Below are positions 1 through 8,603 of a DNA stretch of 22,782 bases, one piece after another. Below the pieces are notes generated by a model. That model worked only from the letters and a program-made list of their open reading frames with translations. It made no database searches and was not told where the DNA came from. The position numbers were made by a program, and so were the translations under genes. The DNA comes from Syntrophomonadaceae bacterium (GTDB lineage: Bacteria; Bacillota; Dethiobacteria; DTU022), in the NCBI GenBank assembly GCA_007126465.1, contig SLBE01000028.1, forward strand, positions 1 to 22,782. The letters are read 5' to 3'. Every line of letters starts with the position of its first letter. Position 1 is the first letter of the stretch.

Positions 1-518
1 CGCATGTCCGGGAGATGCTCGCTGAATTGATCAAGGTCGGCGAACTGGGTTATGCTGCGGGCTATACAGCATCGGCTTTAGGCAAAGCCGAAGTTTACAT
101 CCCCGGTATGGGTTTTATGCCTTACGGACCCGGTAACTATATTCCACATTCCATCTACGCCAATGTGGGCAGATGCCTGACCGGTGAGGCAGTTTTTCAT
201 GAGCAGGAAATACTCTGCAATATCGCCGGTGGAATGCCTGCTACATTTCCCTATGAAAAAGATTTAATCAACCCGGAAACCAGGGAGCTGCTGGAAAAAT
301 ATATTAAACGCAATCCTGATATGCCGATGGAAGACCAGATAAAGTTCTGGCTAAACTTTGTCGACTTTGCCCTTTCCGGATCGTCGGGTTCTATGCTGTA
401 TGGCGCTTTTCATGGCGGTGGGTCGCCGATTATGGAACAGATCGCCATAACCTCGCAGTATGATATTGAATCTAAAAAGGATATAGTGCGCAGGTTGGCC
501 GGAATGGACCCCAAATAA
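1..518 (+). CDS. 4-hydroxyphenylacetate 3-hydroxylase / 4-hydroxybutyryl-CoA dehydratase family protein, C-terminal part
   Basis: The reading frame is open from the left edge (codons begin at base 3) to a TAA at 516-518, giving about 171 residues of a protein that starts outside the window. The C-terminal third shows hallmarks of the HpaB / AbfD flavoprotein family as I know it: YANVGR, NIAGG, NPETRELLEKYI, and the closing HGGGSPIMEQ followed by a stretch ending RRLAGM. The family has an acyl-CoA-dehydrogenase-like fold and binds FAD. In clostridia, members include 4-hydroxybutyryl-CoA dehydratase, which also carries a [4Fe-4S] cluster and dehydrates 4-hydroxybutyryl-CoA to crotonyl-CoA in aminobutyrate or succinate fermentation. 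The cluster ligands would lie upstream of this fragment, so dehydratase and monooxygenase cannot be separated here; the ending resembles AbfD more. No intrinsic terminator is obvious in 519-601, which holds only a 12-bp palindrome at 536-547. Confidence 0.8.
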   Translation, partial: HVREMLAELIKVGELGYAAGYTASALGKAEVYIPGMGFMPYGPGNYIPHSIYANVGRCLTGEAVFHEQEILCNIAGGMPATFPYEKDLINPETRELLEKYIKRNPDMPMEDQIKFWLNFVDFALSGSSGSMLYGAFHGGGSPIMEQIAITSQYDIESKKDIVRRLAGMDPK

Positions 519-601
519 GCCGCTCAGCTTTCTTAATCAAGCTTGATAGTTTAAACACGAGATAAAGTTTTGTGAGTTTACACTTTAACCAGATAAAGAG
601 G

Positions 602-1696
602 TTACGACTCTGCCATGTTGTTAGCTTCTTCACGGTGGTTGGCTTCTTCAGTTTTGCGCCGGTCAAGGTAGTAGTCAACCAGTAATACTTTAAGGGTTGC
701 AGTAATTGGTATGGCCAGAATAATACCAAGCAGGCCCATTAACTGGGCGCCAACCAGGACCATAATTATGACAGTCAGGGGGCTTAAATCGGTAGCTTTG
801 CCGAGGAAGAACGGAGTAAAAACAAAAGCATCAAGGATTTGGACCACAGCATAAAGTAAGATAATTAGAAATATACTGGGAGTGTCAGGCATGATACTCA
901 AGAGAACTGCCGGTATAGCTGCAACAAAAGGCCCGATATAGAGGATAAGGTTTAAGGCACCTGCCAGGATGCCCAGCATCAAGGCAAAAGGCATATCTAA
1001 AATGGAAAGGCCAATCCAGGTTAAAAGGCCGACAAAAAGGCACTTAAGCAGGGTGCCGCGGACGTAGGCGCCTACCTTTTCATCTATCGTATGCAAAAAG
1101 TGGACCACGTTTTCCTTGTAGATCTGTGGGAAAAGCAGGGTCAGGTTGTGCTTGGCCTTATCGAGATCCTGGACCAGGTAGAAAACCAGAAAAACCATGG
1201 CCAGTACCACCCAGATCTGGGTGATCAGGCCCATGGAAAATGTGGTCAAAGTTCGCAGTATTTGCTGGACGTTACCCGGGGCCTGGCGGACAAACTGGTT
1301 GGAATATTCGATGAAAGTCTGGGTAAGCTGCAGGTTAAAGCGCTCATCCAGTCCTTCCAGCTCCGCCACGAGATTGGGCAGGTCCTGGATAAATTCGTTG
1401 GTGATAAAAATCAGCAGCTGTCTGATTTCGACGATCAGGCCCGGAATAAGCAGGTAAAATAATAATACAACAGCAACAAGGATACCTGCCGAAGCAATAA
1501 TAGCAGCAAATATCGGTTTTAATTTCATGGTAATTAAAAAGTTGACCAGGGGGTTTATAAAGTAGACAACAAATAGTGCAATTATAATAAGCGATATAAT
1601 GGGCATTAGTATGTAGATCGCCCAGATAATGAGGAAGACAGCAGTTGCTATAAGGACTATTTTTAAAGCGAGGATAGTTTCCCGATCTTTAAACAC
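602..1696 (-). CDS. AI-2E family transporter (UPF0118, PerM/YtvI-like) integral membrane protein
   Basis: The 364-residue protein reads from a GTG at 1696-1694, preceded by AAGGAG (1709-1704) at good spacing. It is very hydrophobic, with two helices in the first 45 residues, one at about 60-85, a hydrophilic middle stretch (about 90-150), and a cluster of helices from about 155 to 345. The segment MPFALMLGILAGALNLILYIGP followed by a conserved proline region matches the most conserved part of the AI-2E / PerM family. Members were named for autoinducer-2 export in E. coli TqsA, but others act in sodium/proton antiport or have no known substrate, so the substrate here is unknown. The C-terminus is hydrophilic and charged. 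It is convergent with the preceding dehydratase-family gene and divergent from dnaE, so it is probably a single-gene transcript from the promoter at 1763-1755. Confidence 0.88.
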   Translation of the reverse strand: MFKDRETILALKIVLIATAVFLIIWAIYILMPIISLIIIALFVVYFINPLVNFLITMKLKPIFAAIIASAGILVAVVLLFYLLIPGLIVEIRQLLIFITNEFIQDLPNLVAELEGLDERFNLQLTQTFIEYSNQFVRQAPGNVQQILRTLTTFSMGLITQIWVVLAMVFLVFYLVQDLDKAKHNLTLLFPQIYKENVVHFLHTIDEKVGAYVRGTLLKCLFVGLLTWIGLSILDMPFALMLGILAGALNLILYIGPFVAAIPAVLLSIMPDTPSIFLIILLYAVVQILDAFVFTPFFLGKATDLSPLTVIIMVLVGAQLMGLLGIILAIPITATLKVLLVDYYLDRRKTEEANHREEANNMAES

Positions 1697-1754
1697 GGCA
1701 AAACTCCTTACTATAGAAAATAATATTCTGCAGGCATGTCAGGAAACATTAACT

Positions 1755-1763
1755 ATTATACCA
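1755..1763 (-). promoter_or_regulatory. Extended -10 promoter for the AI-2E family gene
   Basis: On the minus strand the bases read TGGTATAAT, a perfect TATAAT with the TGn extension. It lies about 60 bases upstream of the GTG start at 1696. No good -35 hexamer sits 17 bases further up, which is tolerated with an extended -10. The predicted start of transcription is near 1748. This is inference from consensus only. Confidence 0.5.
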
Positions 1764-1807
1764 CTATATCTGTAACTATTCAGCTATATTCTGTTATTCT
1801 TGCCCAG

Positions 1808-1915
1808 ACCTGATCTTGCCTATACTTTACCATGAAGTTCACTAAGAAAAAAGTATCAGGTTTATTCCGGACGTCAAAAGGACATGACCTGCAAAAGGCG
1901 AAATTAATATAGGCA
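1808..1915 (+). promoter_or_regulatory. dnaE upstream region with overlapping inverted repeats
   Basis: The region before dnaE holds three perfect inverted pairs that compete or nest: ACCTGAT (1808-1814) with ATCAGGT (1855-1861), ATACTTT (1822-1828) with AAAGTAT (1850-1856), and TGCCTATA (1817-1824) with TATAGGCA (1908-1915). The first two share bases 1855-1856, and the last two share 1822-1824, so they cannot all form together. A TATACT at 1821-1826 could be a -10 box but has no convincing -35. Whether this is a transcribed leader or operator DNA cannot be told from sequence. Confidence 0.3.
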
Positions 1916-1941
1916 CATTATTTAATTGAGGATGGTTAAGA

Positions 1942-4900
1942 TTGTCTAAAACTAACTTTGTTCATCTCCACTGTCACAGCGAATACAGTCTTTTGGACGG
2001 AGCAGCCAGGATCAAGGATATGATAAGTCGGGCGGCCAGCCTTGGCATGCCTGCCCTGGCTCTGACCGACCATGGAACCATGTTTGGCGTAATTGATTTC
2101 TACAGGGCTGCCAGGGAAGCAGGTGTTAAACCGATCCTGGGTTGTGAAGTATACCTGTCTCAGCGATCCCGCTTTCAAAAAGAAGCAAAGCGCGATGATT
2201 CCCAGTACCACCTGGTCCTGCTGGCTGAAAATAATACCGGTTATCGCAACCTGATGCGCCTGGTTTCAAGCGGTTACCTGGAAGGTTTTTATTATAAACC
2301 CAGGGTGGACCGGGCTTTACTTAAGGAATGCAGTGAAGGGTTGATTGCCCTGAGTGCCTGCCTGGCCGGTGAAATCCCCAGCCTGATATTACAGGGTCAG
2401 GTTGAAAAAGCTCACCAGGTGGCCCTTGACTACAGGGAAATCTTCGGCCAAAATAATTTCTTCCTGGAACTGCACGATCACGGTCTTCCGGAACAAAAAA
2501 TAGTCAATGAAAAACTGCTTGAAATATCAAAAGTGGAGAGTATACCACTCGTAGCGGCAAATGACGTGCATTACCTCTCACGCCAGGATGCAGAAGTCCA
2601 TGATGTGCTTTTGTGCATCCAGACGGGAAAAACTGTTGATGAAACCGAGCGCATGAAATTTGAAACGGAAGAATTCTATTTTAAGACTGCCGAAGAGATG
2701 GAAGAACTCTTTGCAGATTATGAAGGCGCTTTAAGCAACAGCCTGCAAATAGCGGAGCGCTGCAACGTTGAAAAGGATTTTAGTAAACGCTACCTTCCCG
2801 AGTATCACCTGCCGGAAGGTGAAGATCCCGATAGCTATCTAAGAGATCTCTGCTATAAAGGGCTCGAAACCCGCTATAGTGAAATAACCAGTGATATTAA
2901 AGAGCGCCTGGAGTATGAACTGCAGGTAATCAGCAAGATGGATTATTCCCATTACTTTCTGATTGTCTGGGACTTAATTGAATATGCCAAAAAGGAGAAA
3001 GTTATTGTCGGCCCCGGACGAGGTTCTGCTGCCGGGAGCCTGGTGGCCTACAGCCTGGGCATTACTAATATTGACCCGCTTCGCTACAGCCTGCTCTTCG
3101 AGCGTTTTCTTAATCCGGAAAGAATATCAATGCCTGATATTGATATCGATTTTTGTGATGATAAAAGAGATAAAGTAATGCAGTATGTCTGCGATAAATA
3201 TGGCCAGGAGAGAGTAGCCCAGATTATCACTTTTGGGACAATGGCTGCCAGGGCTGCTGTCCGTGATGTCGGTCGGGTTTTGGCCATCCCTTATGCAGAT
3301 GTTGACCGCATTGCCAAGCTGATCCCGGTGGAACCAAAAATGACAATCAAGAAAGCTCTTGATCAAAGCAAGGATTTGCAAGCCCTTTACAAGGAAGAAC
3401 AGTACCGCAACTTGCTCGACCTTTCAATGGCGGTCGAGGGGATGCCCCGCCATGCCAGTACCCATGCCGCGGGAGTGGTTATTGCCGAAGAGCCGTTGAT
3501 CAACTTTGTCCCACTTTACAAGACATCTGACAGCTCGGTGGTGACCCAGTTTCCGATGAACACCCTGGAGGACCTGGGGCTCTTAAAGATGGATTTCCTG
3601 GGCCTAAAAACCCTGAGCATTATTGGCGAAGCCCTTGAAAATATCGAAAAGAGACACGGAGAAACCATTGATATAGAGTATATATCTTTAGAAGATGAAG
3701 CTGCCTATGAAATGCTTTCAAGAGGTGAAGCTACAGGGATTTTCCAGCTTGAAAGCACCGGAATGCGTTCTGTTCTCAGGGACCTGATGCCTAATAAATT
3801 CGAAGATATAATCGCAGTAGTGGCCTTGTACCGTCCCGGTCCGATGGAGCAGATTCCGGTGTTTGTTGAAAGCAAGCACGGAAAAAGAAAGATAAAATAT
3901 GCCCACCCGGTGCTGGAGCCGATCCTTAATGAAACCTACGGGGTTATTGTCTACCAGGAGCAAATCATGGAAATTGCCGCCCGCATGGCCGGTTTTACTC
4001 TCGGTCAGGCTGATCTTCTACGCCGGGCTATTGGGAAGAAGAAAATGGAAATCCTGGACGAGCAGAGACAGCTCTTTATAAACGGATGTGTTGAAAATGG
4101 CTACACCAGGGAGCTGGCAGCAGAAATATATGATCTAATCCTAAAATTTGCCTCATACGGTTTCAACAAGTCACATGCTGCCGCTTACGCAATGATTGCT
4201 TACCAGACTGCTTACCTAAAAGCAAATTATCCGGTCGAGTTTATGGCTGCCCTGATGACGGTATACTATTCCAACAGCGACAAGGTAGCCCTGTATATCG
4301 CCGACTGCAAGAGAATGAATATTGAGCTGCTCCCACCCGACATAAACGAAAGCGATACTCACTTTACTCCAATCGGCGAAAACAGGATTCGTTTTGGGCT
4401 GGCTGCAGTAAAGAATGTCGGGTTAGGTGCGATAGATTCGATAATCCAGGCCAGGCAAGAGAAACCCTTTGCTTCCATGCTTGATTTTGTTTCAAGGGTT
4501 GATATGCGCTCCTGCAATCGTAAGGTAATGGAAAGCCTGGTTAAATGCGGCGCATTCGACTCACTGGGCGGTCACCGGGCCCAGTACCTGGCTATCATTG
4601 ACGATGTTCTGGCCCAGGGCCAGTTTGCGCAGCGGGAGCGTGAAAACGGGCAGATTTCAATGTTTTCTTTAATGGAAGAAAGTGTAAAGGAAGAGATGCT
4701 CGACGATAATCTGCCTGATATAGAGCCTTTTTCCGACAAGGAAAGGTTATCCCTTGAAAAAGAAATGCTCGGCTTATACATCTCAGGGCATCCCCTGGGA
4801 CCGTACCAGACTATCCTGGAGAACATGCCCAACCTCACACCCTGTGCCCAGCTTTCTTCTTCAGGAGATAATAATCATGTCAAAGTTGGTGGAATAATTG

Positions 4901-5376
4901 TTGCGGTTCGCAGTTTTTTCACTAAAAAGAACAAGCAGATGGCTTTTGTCAAGCTGGAAGACCTGACTGGAAGCGTGGAACTGGTCGTATTCCCGGATAT
5001 GTATGAAAAGAGCGCTTTCATGCTTGAAGAAGACAGCCTGCTTTTAGTTGAAGGCAGGACAGACCTGAAAGAAGAAGAGGATGTTAAAATTCTGGCAGAA
5101 ACAATAAAGCCATTGAACCGGGAAAAGAAGCTGCTGCGCCTGGTAATTGGTGAAGAACACAACAGTGATCTTTTGCGCGACTTAAAAGACACCCTGGTAG
5201 CGGAAAACGGTGAAGTTCCTGTCTGCCTCTTCTTTAAAAATGATAAAAAAACACTTATTTTAAATGAAGAATATTGGGTTCGAGACCATCCTACCTGTTT
5301 TAAGCGCCTTGAGAATCTGCTTGGCCCTGATTCGGTAATTGAGCAGGTGGGGGATCAGGTTCCGGGGCAGCATTAA
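1942..5376 (+). CDS. dnaE: DNA polymerase III subunit alpha (DnaE)
   Basis: This is the replicative C-family DNA polymerase, 1144 residues. The start is a TTG at 1942 with GAGG at 1928-1931; the protein begins directly with the PHP domain. That domain keeps putative metal ligands H8, H10, D43-H44, E69 and H90, so it may be catalytically competent, unlike the degenerate E. coli PHP domain. The palm carries PDIDIDF with D401 and D403, and the third catalytic aspartate is D551 in the motif MDFLGLKTL. A helix-hairpin-helix region follows (about 760-860), then an OB fold at about 980-1070 containing VGGIIVAVR and FVKLEDLTG. Length fits the DnaE type (about 1100-1160) and not PolC, which has an inserted exonuclease. 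The TAA overlaps the pfkA ribosome binding site, indicating co-transcription with pfkA and pyk, a conserved Firmicutes arrangement. Confidence 0.97.
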   Translation: MSKTNFVHLHCHSEYSLLDGAARIKDMISRAASLGMPALALTDHGTMFGVIDFYRAAREAGVKPILGCEVYLSQRSRFQKEAKRDDSQYHLVLLAENNTGYRNLMRLVSSGYLEGFYYKPRVDRALLKECSEGLIALSACLAGEIPSLILQGQVEKAHQVALDYREIFGQNNFFLELHDHGLPEQKIVNEKLLEISKVESIPLVAANDVHYLSRQDAEVHDVLLCIQTGKTVDETERMKFETEEFYFKTAEEMEELFADYEGALSNSLQIAERCNVEKDFSKRYLPEYHLPEGEDPDSYLRDLCYKGLETRYSEITSDIKERLEYELQVISKMDYSHYFLIVWDLIEYAKKEKVIVGPGRGSAAGSLVAYSLGITNIDPLRYSLLFERFLNPERISMPDIDIDFCDDKRDKVMQYVCDKYGQERVAQIITFGTMAARAAVRDVGRVLAIPYADVDRIAKLIPVEPKMTIKKALDQSKDLQALYKEEQYRNLLDLSMAVEGMPRHASTHAAGVVIAEEPLINFVPLYKTSDSSVVTQFPMNTLEDLGLLKMDFLGLKTLSIIGEALENIEKRHGETIDIEYISLEDEAAYEMLSRGEATGIFQLESTGMRSVLRDLMPNKFEDIIAVVALYRPGPMEQIPVFVESKHGKRKIKYAHPVLEPILNETYGVIVYQEQIMEIAARMAGFTLGQADLLRRAIGKKKMEILDEQRQLFINGCVENGYTRELAAEIYDLILKFASYGFNKSHAAAYAMIAYQTAYLKANYPVEFMAALMTVYYSNSDKVALYIADCKRMNIELLPPDINESDTHFTPIGENRIRFGLAAVKNVGLGAIDSIIQARQEKPFASMLDFVSRVDMRSCNRKVMESLVKCGAFDSLGGHRAQYLAIIDDVLAQGQFAQRERENGQISMFSLMEESVKEEMLDDNLPDIEPFSDKERLSLEKEMLGLYISGHPLGPYQTILENMPNLTPCAQLSSSGDNNHVKVGGIIVAVRSFFTKKNKQMAFVKLEDLTGSVELVVFPDMYEKSAFMLEEDSLLLVEGRTDLKEEEDVKILAETIKPLNREKKLLRLVIGEEHNSDLLRDLKDTLVAENGEVPVCLFFKNDKKTLILNEEYWVRDHPTCFKRLENLLGPDSVIEQVGDQVPGQH

Positions 5377-5392
5377 AGGAGATGATCCAATC

Positions 5393-6355
5393 ATGAAAAA
5401 AATAGCAGTTATGACAAGCGGGGGCGATGCTCCCGGCATGAATGCCGCTGTGCGAGCTGTTGTCCGGCGAGGCATTAATTTAGGATGCAGTGTTTTCGGA
5501 GTCAGGCGTGGTTATACCGGGCTGCTCAACGGTAATAAATTGATTGAGATGGAATTGGGTTCGGTAGCAGATATAATACACCGTGGTGGAACAATTTTGC
5601 TGACAGCCCGGGCTCCCGAAATGTTTGAGCCGGCTTACCAGGATCAGGCTGCTGATTTTCTTAAAAAGGAAGGTATCGAAGGACTGGTGGTTATCGGCGG
5701 CGAAGGATCTTTTAAAGGAGCTTTAACCCTGGAGGAACGCGGGATTAAAGTGAGCGGTGTTCCTGCAACTATTGATAACGATATTAACGGAACAGAGCAG
5801 ACCATTGGTTTCGATACTGCCGTTAATACGATTCTTGATGCCGTTAACAAGCTTCGGGATACGGCTACTTCTCATGAGCGTGTATTTCTGCTGGAAGTGA
5901 TGGGCCGCAATAACGGTTTTCTGGCCCTGGCTGCCGGGTTGGCCGGTGGCGCAGAATCTATCCTTGTTCCCGAGATGGAATATGACCTGGATGAAGTTTG
6001 TGAACGGGTTCTGCATGGGATCAGGCGGCAGAAAGCTCACAGCATTATTGTGGTTGCTGAAGGAGCCGGCGATGTTTTTTACATTAATGAAGAGATAAAA
6101 AAAAGATTGAAAGCGGATATCCGGGTTACTGTTTTGGGACATATTCAAAGAGGCGGCAGCCCCAGCGCCGTGGACAGGATGCTGGGCAGCAGAATGGGAG
6201 CGCTGGCTGTAGATTTGTTAAGCGAAGGGAAGAGCGGTTACTATACAGCATTCAGGGGCAATGAAGTATTCCCAACTTCTTTAAAACAGAGTTTTGACCA
6301 GGCCAGGAAATTCCCGGAAGAACTATACAAGCTGGCCCTGATACTGGCAAGGTAA
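5393..6355 (+). CDS. pfkA: 6-phosphofructokinase with atypical phosphate-donor residues
   Basis: The enzyme phosphorylates fructose 6-phosphate to the 1,6-bisphosphate. I start it at ATG 5393, giving 320 residues, almost the length of Geobacillus PfkA; AAGGAG lies at 5376-5381, overlapping the dnaE stop. An in-frame ATG at 5339 lies inside dnaE and would add a tail foreign to the family. Family motifs are GGDAPGMNAAVRA (10-22), RGYTGLLNG (39-47), GGTILLTAR (65-73), TIDNDINGT with catalytic D128, MGRNNG, and GHIQRGGSPSAVDRMLGSRMG. Two donor-site positions deviate: the usual GGDGS is GGEGS (E104) and the usual PGTIDND is PATIDND (A125). Pyrophosphate-dependent enzymes typically have GGDD and PKTIDND, so this is neither the classic ATP nor the classic pyrophosphate signature. 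G105 favours ATP. It is followed by pyk 41 bases downstream. Confidence 0.95.
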   Translation: MKKIAVMTSGGDAPGMNAAVRAVVRRGINLGCSVFGVRRGYTGLLNGNKLIEMELGSVADIIHRGGTILLTARAPEMFEPAYQDQAADFLKKEGIEGLVVIGGEGSFKGALTLEERGIKVSGVPATIDNDINGTEQTIGFDTAVNTILDAVNKLRDTATSHERVFLLEVMGRNNGFLALAAGLAGGAESILVPEMEYDLDEVCERVLHGIRRQKAHSIIVVAEGAGDVFYINEEIKKRLKADIRVTVLGHIQRGGSPSAVDRMLGSRMGALAVDLLSEGKSGYYTAFRGNEVFPTSLKQSFDQARKFPEELYKLALILAR

Positions 6356-6396
6356 ATCGATTATAGTATTCTACCCTAAATTGGGAGGTAATTTAA

Positions 6397-8145
6397 ATGC
6401 GGCGGACAAAAATTGTTTGCACAGTCGGACCTAGTATAGAAACTGAAAAAAGAATTTCAGAATTAATAACGGCAGGGATGGATGTAGCCAGGTTAAACCT
6501 CTCTCACGGGACCAGTGAAGATCATATCCGCCGTTTGGAGTTGATCCGCTCTACCAGCTCCCGCATGAAAAAAAATGTCGGTTACCTGTTTGATACCAGG
6601 GGGCCGGAAGTAAGAACCGGCGACCTCAATGAAGATTATGTAATGCTTGAAGAAGGCCGTGAAATTATTTTGACTACTGAAGATGTTGTCGGTTCTGCAG
6701 AGCGGGTTGGAGTGACCTATCCGAAACTGCACGAGGATTTAAAACCGGGGTGCAGTGTGCTGATTGATGACGGGCTAATAGTCTTGGAAGTGATTGCTAT
6801 AGAGGGCCGTGATATCCGCTGCCGGATTTTACATGGTGGCGAGCTGCGCAGTTACAAAGGGCTCAACACTCCGGGAACGAGGATCAATTTGCCGGCTATT
6901 GGAGAAGATGACCGCCGGGACATTCTTACTGCCCTGGATTATGAGGTTGACTTTTTAGCTGCCTCGTTCGCCCGCAGTGCCGAAGACATCCTGGAAGTAA
7001 GGGCACTGGTTGAAGAGCGAAACAGCAGTATCATGATCCTGGCAAAAATTGAGAGCCTGGAAGGTGTCGAAAATTTTGATGAGATCCTGGAGGTTTCAGA
7101 TGGCATAATGGTTGCAAGGGGTGATCTGGGGGTGGAGATTCCACCGGAGGATGTGCCGATGCTGCAGAAGGAGTTCATCAGGAAATGTAACCGGGTCGGC
7201 AAGCCGGTGATAACCGCTACCCAGATGCTCGACAGCATGATCCGCAATCCACGCCCTACCCGGGCTGAAGCCAGTGATGTAGCCAATGCAATTATTGATG
7301 GAACAGATGCAGTGATGCTTTCCGGTGAAACAGCGGTTGGACGTTTTCCGGTTGAAGCGGTTGAAACAATGAGCAGGATAGCGGTACGCACGGAAAAAGA
7401 CCTTGATAACAGGCAAATTATGCAGGATATGAGCAGGAATATCAAGAAAACAGTTACAGATGCCATCAGTTACAGTACCTGTCATGTATCGTCCGAGTTA
7501 AAAGCTGATGCTATTATTACTGCAACCCAGTCCGGCCATACGGCGCGCATGGTCTCTAAATACAAACCGCGGGCCCCGATTGTTGCAGTTACGTCTAACC
7601 GCAGCGTAGCTTCCCGTCTAACCCTGACCTGGGGAGTTTATGCAGTGGTTTGTCCGCCGGCAAATACAACGGATGAAATGTTTGTAAATGCAATTCAGGT
7701 ATCTTTAAAAGAAAAATTGATCGATGATGGAAACCTGGTGGTAATTACCGCCGGAGTTCCCGTGGGAATATCAGGTACCACTAACCTGTTGCGAGTGGAA
7801 ACGGTAGGTGAAATTCTGGTGAAAGGAACCGGTGTTGGTAAGCAGGCTGTCAGTGGTGAAGCGATGGTTATCAATAAAGACAGCGATCTCGAAAACTTTA
7901 AAGAAGGCATGATTTTGGTTGCCAGCAGTACTAGTAGTGACTACCTGTCGGCCATAAAAAAAGCAGCAGCGCTGGTAGTTGAAGAAGGTGGTTTGACTTC
8001 TCATGCTGCCATTGTGGCTATTAACCTGGGTAAGCCGGCAATAGTAGGTGTTAACAATGCCCGTCAATTAATTAGCACAGGTGAAACAGTTACCGTAGAT
8101 GCCACCAGGGGCCTGGTTTACCGCGGTGAAGCAAATGTACTTTAA
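6397..8145 (+). CDS. pyk: Pyruvate kinase with C-terminal PEP-utiliser domain
   Basis: The enzyme makes pyruvate and ATP from phosphoenolpyruvate and ADP. ATG at 6397 follows GGGAGGT (6383-6389). It has 582 residues, about 110 more than the E. coli enzymes, matching the Bacillus/Geobacillus long form. The barrel opens with RRTKIVCTVGPS and ARLNLSHG, then FDTRGPEVRTG (Arg where Lys is usual), ILAKIESLEG, DGIMVARGDLGVEIP and ITATQMLDSM, followed by RPTRAEASDVANAI and MLSGETAVG. The last approximately 110 residues form the PEP-utiliser mobile-domain-like module with EEGGLTSHAAIV and H536 at the position of the phosphohistidine in PPDK and enzyme I. In Bacillus this extra domain is not needed for kinase activity and its role is unclear. 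The gene lies with pfkA, so the two regulated glycolytic steps are probably co-expressed. Confidence 0.97.
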   Translation: MRRTKIVCTVGPSIETEKRISELITAGMDVARLNLSHGTSEDHIRRLELIRSTSSRMKKNVGYLFDTRGPEVRTGDLNEDYVMLEEGREIILTTEDVVGSAERVGVTYPKLHEDLKPGCSVLIDDGLIVLEVIAIEGRDIRCRILHGGELRSYKGLNTPGTRINLPAIGEDDRRDILTALDYEVDFLAASFARSAEDILEVRALVEERNSSIMILAKIESLEGVENFDEILEVSDGIMVARGDLGVEIPPEDVPMLQKEFIRKCNRVGKPVITATQMLDSMIRNPRPTRAEASDVANAIIDGTDAVMLSGETAVGRFPVEAVETMSRIAVRTEKDLDNRQIMQDMSRNIKKTVTDAISYSTCHVSSELKADAIITATQSGHTARMVSKYKPRAPIVAVTSNRSVASRLTLTWGVYAVVCPPANTTDEMFVNAIQVSLKEKLIDDGNLVVITAGVPVGISGTTNLLRVETVGEILVKGTGVGKQAVSGEAMVINKDSDLENFKEGMILVASSTSSDYLSAIKKAAALVVEEGGLTSHAAIVAINLGKPAIVGVNNARQLISTGETVTVDATRGLVYRGEANVL

Positions 8146-8168
8146 AGATTGCAGGGAGTAGATCAATT

Positions 8169-8588
8169 TTGCATATTAACGAAACAGTATTCCGGGTTCG
8201 TTACCAGGAAACAGACCAGATGGGTGTGGCTTACCATGCAAATTACCTGGTCTGGTTTGAAATGGGAAGAACCGAACTGATGCGAAGTATTGGCCTGCCA
8301 TACATTGAATTTGAAAAGAGTAATCTATATTTGCCGGTTTTAAAAGCCTACTGTGAATATAAGCATGCAGTAAGGTATGATGATGAACTTACTGTCTTAA
8401 CAAATTTGGACAGCCTGGAAAAAGTGCGCCTGGTTTTTAAATATGAATTACATAAGGATGGAAGGAAGATGGCTTTTGGGTATACGGAGCATGCTTTTAT
8501 TAACGCAGCCGGCAGGCCGGTAGTTTTAAAAAAAGTAAGCCCCTTTTTATGGAACCGGCTTTGTAAGGCACTGGAAGATAATTCTTAA
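8169..8588 (+). CDS. Acyl-CoA thioesterase of the YbgC / 4-hydroxybenzoyl-CoA thioesterase hotdog family
   Basis: The protein has 139 residues, a typical single hotdog domain. It starts at TTG 8169 with AGGGAGT at 8153-8159. The N-terminal stretch RVRYQETDQMGVAYHANYLVWFE is the family signature; the aspartate in ETDQMG is the catalytic acid/base, and the HANY segment lies in the substrate-binding helix entry. Such enzymes hydrolyse short acyl-CoA or aryl-CoA thioesters to the free acid and CoA. Substrate cannot be assigned from sequence. It lies 23 bases after pyk and 15 before the deacetylase-like gene, so the three probably share a transcript. A link with acyl-CoA metabolism of the organism is plausible but not shown. 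Confidence 0.9.
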   Translation: MHINETVFRVRYQETDQMGVAYHANYLVWFEMGRTELMRSIGLPYIEFEKSNLYLPVLKAYCEYKHAVRYDDELTVLTNLDSLEKVRLVFKYELHKDGRKMAFGYTEHAFINAAGRPVVLKKVSPFLWNRLCKALEDNS

Positions 8589-8603
8589 CTGCGAGGTGAT
8601 AGG

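Noticed and set aside
536..547. 12-bp palindrome ATCAAGCTTGAT after the first gene as a terminator
   Set aside because: It has no loop and no T-run, and no other stem in 519-601 is convincing; left as a chance palindrome.
6939..7466. Long ORFs on the strand opposite pyk, and similar ones opposite cdsA, nusA and the glycosyltransferase
   Set aside because: They are antisense shadows of well conserved genes, with no ribosome binding sites and low-complexity or Ser-rich translations.
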